In this document: positions 5,927-8,953 of the stretch, in pieces | Layout: every line of letters starts with the position of its first letter | Numbering within the stretch: the stretch's first letter is position 1 | From: Bacteroidales bacterium | GTDB lineage: Bacteria; Bacteroidota; Bacteroidia; Bacteroidales; UBA1402 | DNA length: 8,953 bases | Assembly (NCBI GenBank): GCA_023230125.1 | Contig: JALNXZ010000049.1 | Coordinates: forward strand, 1-8,953 | Direction of reading: 5' to 3' | Position numbers and translations under genes: made by a program | The notes under the pieces: generated by a model | What the model was told of the DNA's origin: nothing | Databases searched by the model: none | What the model saw: the letters and a program-made list of their open reading frames with translations, nothing else

Positions 5927-6073
5927 ATGGGAACTTCAAGATACAAGACCAACAACCATTTTCCATTTCTATCTTTCTTAAACCATAAAAAGAAATCCAA
6001 ACCAACGACTGATTATTTCTCTAAATTATATACTTTTGCATCAAATACTTCTCTCAATTTCGCCAATGAATGA
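5927..6073 (+). CDS. Possible 48-residue peptide overlapping the phoH start
   Basis: An ATG at 5927 is preceded by AAAAAGGAG with 6 nt spacing, the strongest Shine-Dalgarno site in the window, and opens a 48-codon frame ending at TGA 6071-6073. The peptide begins MGTSRYKTNNHFPFLSFLNH and continues KKKSKPTTDYFSKLY. It is basic and hydrophilic, without signal peptide or membrane segment, and resembles nothing I know. The frame covers the phoH -7 box and ends 8 nt inside phoH in another frame. It could be a leader peptide from an upstream promoter, which I cannot find, or a chance frame. No function is proposed. Confidence 0.25.
   Translation: MGTSRYKTNNHFPFLSFLNHKKKSKPTTDYFSKLYTFASNTSLNFANE
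6031..6038 (+). promoter_or_regulatory. -7 promoter element of phoH-purC (TACTTTTG)
   Basis: TACTTTTG matches all fixed positions of the Bacteroides -7 consensus TAnnTTTG. Transcription would start near 6045, about 20 nt before the phoH ATG at 6066. The box overlaps the TTG at 6036 that begins the longest phoH frame, which argues against that start. The -33 region (about 6008-6011, ACTG) is a poor match. Confidence 0.65.
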
Positions 6074-7106
6074 ACGTGTCTTGATGATCGAGCAAGCTGA
6101 CCCCGCTATCCTACACGGAGTGAATAACTGTAATATCCAACTAATTAAAGCATTGTACCCCAAATTGCGGATTACGGCACGTGGAAATGTGATTAAAATT
6201 TTAGGAGAGCCGGCCGAGATGGATGCTTTTGAACAAGCTTTAAGTGACATGGAAAAATATTGCAGTGACAACAATACACTCAACGAAGAGACCATCCGCG
6301 ACATCATCAAAGGCAAAGCTCCCCTCGAAGTAAAACACGAGAACCTGATTTTGCACGGCATGAGTGGGAAAGCCATCCAGGCCCGCACCGAAAACCAACA
6401 AAAGCTCGTCAAGGCATATGACACCAACGACATGATTTTCGCCATAGGTCCGGCTGGTTCGGGAAAGACCTACACAGCCATTGCTTTGGCTGTTCGGGCA
6501 TTCAAGAACCGGGAAGTGAAAAAAATCATTCTCTGCCGCCCGGCTGTTGAAGCCGGCGAAAAACTGGGTTTCTTGCCAGGCGACATGAAAGAGAAAATCG
6601 ATCCTTACTTGCAACCTCTGTACGACGCCCTGGAAGACATGATTCCACCTGCAAGGCTAAAAGATTATATGGAAAACAAGATGATTCAGATTGCGCCTCT
6701 TGCATTTATGCGCGGACGTACGCTCAACGATGCGGTCATCATTCTGGACGAAGCGCAAAACACAACGACAGCACAAATCAAGATGTTCCTTACACGTCTT
6801 GGAGTCAATGCAAAGATGATTATTACCGGAGACATCACCCAAATAGACCTTCCGGCCAATGTTACGTCTGGCTTGGTTCAGGCGATACAGATTCTTAGAA
6901 ATGTGAAGGGCATTGCCAAAATTGAGTTCAACAAGAAGGATATTGTCCGCCATAAATTGGTGCAACACATCGTGGAGGCATACGAGAAACACCAGGATGA
7001 ACTTGTGGAAATACGCAAGGAAATACATCGTGAAATTAAAAATGACGATCATTCAATAAATCAACCCTTGCCGGATGCAGCAACTCCGGCATCAGAAAAC
7101 AAATAA
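6066..7106 (+). CDS. phoH: PhoH family protein (P-loop ATPase)
   Basis: 346 residues from the ATG at 6066. Cytoplasmic ATPase of the PhoH/YbeZ family, related to the helicase superfamily I ATPase core and thought to act in RNA metabolism; in other bacteria the gene often lies by ybeY, which is not seen here. An N-terminal nucleic-acid-binding-like part (GVNNCNIQLIKALYPKL, ARGNVIKILG, about 18-47) is followed by Walker A GPAGSGKT (128-135), the family motif CRPAVEAGEKLGFLPGD (157-173), Walker B VIILDEAQN (224-232) and ITGDITQIDLP (253-263). All motifs are intact. The C-terminus (about 310-346) is charged and probably disordered. The frame also extends to a TTG at 6036, but that codon lies in the -7 box, and the family N-terminus begins near MNERVLMIE, so 6066 is chosen. 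No Shine-Dalgarno site precedes it. purC follows after 4 nt, so the two are probably one transcription unit. Confidence 0.95.
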   Translation: MNERVLMIEQADPAILHGVNNCNIQLIKALYPKLRITARGNVIKILGEPAEMDAFEQALSDMEKYCSDNNTLNEETIRDIIKGKAPLEVKHENLILHGMSGKAIQARTENQQKLVKAYDTNDMIFAIGPAGSGKTYTAIALAVRAFKNREVKKIILCRPAVEAGEKLGFLPGDMKEKIDPYLQPLYDALEDMIPPARLKDYMENKMIQIAPLAFMRGRTLNDAVIILDEAQNTTTAQIKMFLTRLGVNAKMIITGDITQIDLPANVTSGLVQAIQILRNVKGIAKIEFNKKDIVRHKLVQHIVEAYEKHQDELVEIRKEIHREIKNDDHSINQPLPDAATPASENK

Positions 7107-7110
7107 GACT

Positions 7111-8055
7111 ATGAAACAAGCTTTAACCAGAACCGACTTCCATTTTCCCGGACAAAAGTCCGTTTATCATGGTAAAGTACGCGACGTGTACAACATCAAT
7201 GATGAATTACTGGTAATGGTAGTCAGCGACCGAATCTCCGCATTTGACGTCATTCTTCCGGAAGGCATCCCTTACAAAGGACAAGTCCTAAACCAAATTG
7301 CCGCCAAATTTCTGGATGCCACCCAAGACATCGTGAAAAACTGGAAAATCGCCACTCCAGACCCGATGGTCACTGTTGGTATCAAATGTGAACCTTACGC
7401 CGTTGAGATGGTCATCCGCGGTTACCTGACCGGACACGCCTGGCGCGAATACAGTGCAGGAAAACGTGAACTTTGCGGCGTAAAACTTCCTGATGGCATG
7501 GTTGAAAACCAGAAATTCGAAACGCCTATCATTACTCCCACTACGAAAGCTATGGAAGGACACGACGAAGACATTTCCAAAGAAGATATCATCGCTCAGG
7601 GCATCGTCAGCAAAAAAGAATACGAAAAGCTGGAAAAATACACCCATGCTATTTACCAACGTGGTTGCGAAATGGCAACAGAAAAGGGCCTGATCCTGGT
7701 TGACACCAAATACGAATTTGGGAAAAAGAACGGTGAAATCATCCTGATGGACGAAATCCACACCCCGGACTCTTCCCGTTATTTCTATGCCGAAGGCTAC
7801 GCTGAAAAACTGGCAAAAAACGAATCTCAGAAACAGCTCTCCAAGGAATTCGTCCGTCAGTGGCTCATCGAAAACAACTTCCAGGGCAAAGATGGCCAGA
7901 AGGTACCTGTCATGACTCCCGAATACTGCACAAGCGTATCTGAACGTTACATCGAATTATACGAAAATATTGTCGGAGAGAAATTCGTCAAGGCCGACCT
8001 CGATAACCTGGCTGAACGTATCGAAAAGAATGTAACAGCATTCCTGACAAAATAA
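7111..8055 (+). CDS. purC: Phosphoribosylaminoimidazole-succinocarboxamide synthase (SAICAR synthetase)
   Basis: 314 residues. Cytoplasmic enzyme of de novo purine synthesis, joining CAIR and L-aspartate with ATP to give SAICAR. Family motifs are complete: GKVRDVY (21-27, nucleotide-binding loop), VSDRISAFDV (38-47), IPYKGQVLNQI (53-63), VIRGYLTGHAWREY (101-114), the DTKYEFG signature (198-204) and DEIHTPDSSRY (214-224). The length fits the longer PurC type found in Bacteroidales rather than the roughly 240-residue type of E. coli. The start is ATG 7111, 4 nt after the phoH stop; an upstream in-frame ATG at 7075 lies inside phoH and adds residues not typical of the family. There is no Shine-Dalgarno site, so translation may be coupled to phoH. 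Two hairpins with T-runs follow and separate it from purM. Confidence 0.97.
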   Translation: MKQALTRTDFHFPGQKSVYHGKVRDVYNINDELLVMVVSDRISAFDVILPEGIPYKGQVLNQIAAKFLDATQDIVKNWKIATPDPMVTVGIKCEPYAVEMVIRGYLTGHAWREYSAGKRELCGVKLPDGMVENQKFETPIITPTTKAMEGHDEDISKEDIIAQGIVSKKEYEKLEKYTHAIYQRGCEMATEKGLILVDTKYEFGKKNGEIILMDEIHTPDSSRYFYAEGYAEKLAKNESQKQLSKEFVRQWLIENNFQGKDGQKVPVMTPEYCTSVSERYIELYENIVGEKFVKADLDNLAERIEKNVTAFLTK

Positions 8056-8060
8056 TACGG

Positions 8061-8079
8061 AATCGTCCTCCGATTTTTT
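8061..8079 (+). terminator. Weak first terminator after purC
   Basis: AATCG (8061-8065) pairs with CGATT (8071-8075) around a 5-nt loop, and the 3' arm runs into TTTTT. The stem is short, but it lies 6 nt after the purC stop and precedes a stronger hairpin. Confidence 0.4.
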
Positions 8080-8085
8080 AGCAAC

Positions 8086-8122
8086 AAGGCTGTCCCGAAC
8101 GGGCAGCCTTTTGTTATTTTTT
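8086..8122 (+). terminator. Main intrinsic terminator of phoH-purC
   Basis: AAGGCTGTCC (8086-8095) pairs with GGGCAGCCTT (8101-8110) as a 10-bp stem with one wobble and a 5-nt CGAAC loop, followed by TTGTTATTTTTT. Stem, GC content and T-tract are those of a strong intrinsic terminator, so purM is probably not read from the phoH promoter. Confidence 0.85.
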
Positions 8123-8124
8123 CA

Positions 8125-8132
8125 TATCTTTG
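8125..8132 (+). promoter_or_regulatory. -7 promoter element of purM (TATCTTTG)
   Basis: TATCTTTG matches the Bacteroides -7 consensus TAnnTTTG exactly and lies 2 nt after the terminator T-tract. Transcription would start near 8139, so the leader before the ATG at 8152 would be only about 13 nt (19 nt if the ATG at 8158 is used). The -33 position falls within the terminator stem and shows no TTTG. Confidence 0.65.
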
Positions 8133-8151
8133 CAAAACCTAAAAAAATCAC

Positions 8152-8953
8152 ATGAGAATGAGCAACCAAAGATATATGATGCGCGGCGTTTCAGCATCAA
8201 AAGAAGACGTACACAATGCCATCAAGAATATTGACAAAGGATTGTTCCCAAAAGCTTTTTGCAAAATCATTCCTGATATCTTGGGCGGAGACCCCGATTA
8301 CTGCAACATCATGCACGCAGACGGAGCCGGCACGAAATCTTCACTGGCCTACCTTTACTGGAAAGAAACCGGAGACCTCTCCGTATGGAAAGGCATTGCT
8401 CAGGATGCACTGATCATGAACATTGATGACCTGCTTTGTGTGGGTGCCGTAGACAACATATTGGTATCCTCCACCATCGGGAGAAACAAATTATTGATTC
8501 CGGGCGAAGTCATTTCCGCCATCATCAACGGCACAGACGAATTGCTGGCCGAATTGCGCGAAATGGGTGTAGGCGTTTATGCCACAGGCGGTGAGACTGC
8601 CGATGTAGGAGATCTGGTCCGTACCATCATCGTGGACAGCACCGTCACTTGCAGGATGAAACGCAGCGATGTCATCAACAACGCCAACATCGCAGACGGT
8701 GACGTCATCGTTGCTTTGGCATCATACGGACGAGCCACCTATGAAAAAGAATACAATGGCGGCATGGGCAGCAATGGATTGACCTCTGCCAGACATGACG
8801 TATTTGCCAAATATTTAGCCGAAAAATATCCTGAAAGTTTCGATGCAGGCGTGCCTGACGAACTCATCTATTCAGGTAAGAAGAAATTGACCGATGCTGT
8901 GGAAGGCAGTCCGCTTGACGCAGGAAAACTGGTACTCTCTCCCACCCGCACCT
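8152..8953 (+). CDS. purM: AIR synthase (phosphoribosylformylglycinamidine cyclo-ligase), N-terminal 267 codons, cut by window end
   Basis: The open frame runs from ATG 8152 to the right edge. PurM closes the imidazole ring, converting FGAM to AIR with ATP in de novo purine synthesis. The sequence is the divergent Bacteroidales version of the AIR-synthase fold: HADGAGTKSSLAY (55-67) matches the PurM DGVGTK nucleotide/substrate loop, QDALIMNIDDLLCVGA (84-99) the following helix, and YATGGETADVGD (143-154) the PurM GGETAEMPG region. The glycine-rich GGMGSNGLTSARHDVF (203-218) replaces the usual HSNG segment. The N-terminus differs from E. coli PurM, so assignment rests on these motifs and on knowledge of Bacteroides homologues. 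ATG 8158 (MSNQRY) is an equally possible start. It has its own promoter after the purC terminator. Confidence 0.88.
   Translation, partial: MRMSNQRYMMRGVSASKEDVHNAIKNIDKGLFPKAFCKIIPDILGGDPDYCNIMHADGAGTKSSLAYLYWKETGDLSVWKGIAQDALIMNIDDLLCVGAVDNILVSSTIGRNKLLIPGEVISAIINGTDELLAELREMGVGVYATGGETADVGDLVRTIIVDSTVTCRMKRSDVINNANIADGDVIVALASYGRATYEKEYNGGMGSNGLTSARHDVFAKYLAEKYPESFDAGVPDELIYSGKKKLTDAVEGSPLDAGKLVLSPTRT

Larger units (their letters stand above)
5672..6065. other. Divergent intergenic region between DUF1846 and phoH
   Basis: About 390 nt carry the two divergent promoters at the ends (5705-5712 minus, 6031-6038 plus), the spaced inverted repeat at 5724-5758 and a doubtful 48-codon frame at 5927-6073. 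From about 5770 to 5920 I see no convincing regulatory site, RNA gene or conserved reading frame; a minus-strand open frame at 5771-5935 lacks an ATG near its start and cannot be assigned. Confidence 0.6.

Noticed and set aside
5771..5935. Minus-strand open frame of 54 codons ending at TAG, with protein-like composition (for example INSEGSANRYLQILK).
   Set aside because: It has no ATG near its beginning, no ribosome-binding site before the possible GTG codons and no family I recognise. It could be a gene remnant but chance is as likely.
1..8953. CRISPR array, insertion sequence, tRNA, riboswitch or toxin-antitoxin pair.
   Set aside because: I looked on both strands and found no regular repeat-spacer pattern, transposase, cloverleaf or matching gene pair. 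No purine riboswitch-like structure is evident before purC or purM, whose leaders are very short.

Overview
The window looks like chromosomal DNA from a member of the Bacteroidales (Bacteroides or Parabacteroides type). The protein sequences point this way: the PhoH N-terminus, the roughly 314-residue PurC, and the divergent PurM that begins near MSNQRYM. So do three exact matches to the Bacteroides -7 promoter element TAnnTTTG just upstream of three genes. No mobile element, CRISPR array, tRNA or rRNA was seen.

Right-hand part (about 5700-8953): a better conserved, visibly more GC-rich block on the plus strand. phoH and purC are 4 nt apart and probably cotranscribed. They end in two successive terminator-like hairpins, and purM follows from its own promoter and runs off the window. 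PurC (CAIR + aspartate to SAICAR) and PurM (FGAM to AIR) are both de novo purine enzymes. Diverging from phoH on the minus strand is a UPF0371/DUF1846 gene of unknown function. Both divergent genes have a perfect -7 box, and each box overlaps the TTG codon that would give the longest reading frame. The real starts are therefore probably the downstream ATGs at 5671 and 6066.

Middle and left part (about 1200-4150): very AT-rich and all on the minus strand. In transcription order it holds an unannotated 50-residue membrane peptide gene (3944-3792), a FemAB/GNAT-like acyltransferase gene (3635-2697), and a secreted or periplasmic thioredoxin-fold/TPR protein gene whose active site has lost its first cysteine (2591-1245). 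This block looks accessory compared with the purine block. At the far left is the C-terminal part of a P-type cation ATPase on the plus strand, convergent with the thioredoxin-like gene. Two 12-bp perfect hairpins separate them, and one lies inside the ATPase's last codons.

No clearly new multi-gene system is visible. The most useful items for follow-up are the hidden small membrane protein, the DUF1846 gene with its spaced inverted repeat and promoter, the altered ion-site residues of the ATPase, the monothiol thioredoxin-like protein, and a 48-codon frame with an unusually strong Shine-Dalgarno site that overlaps the phoH start.
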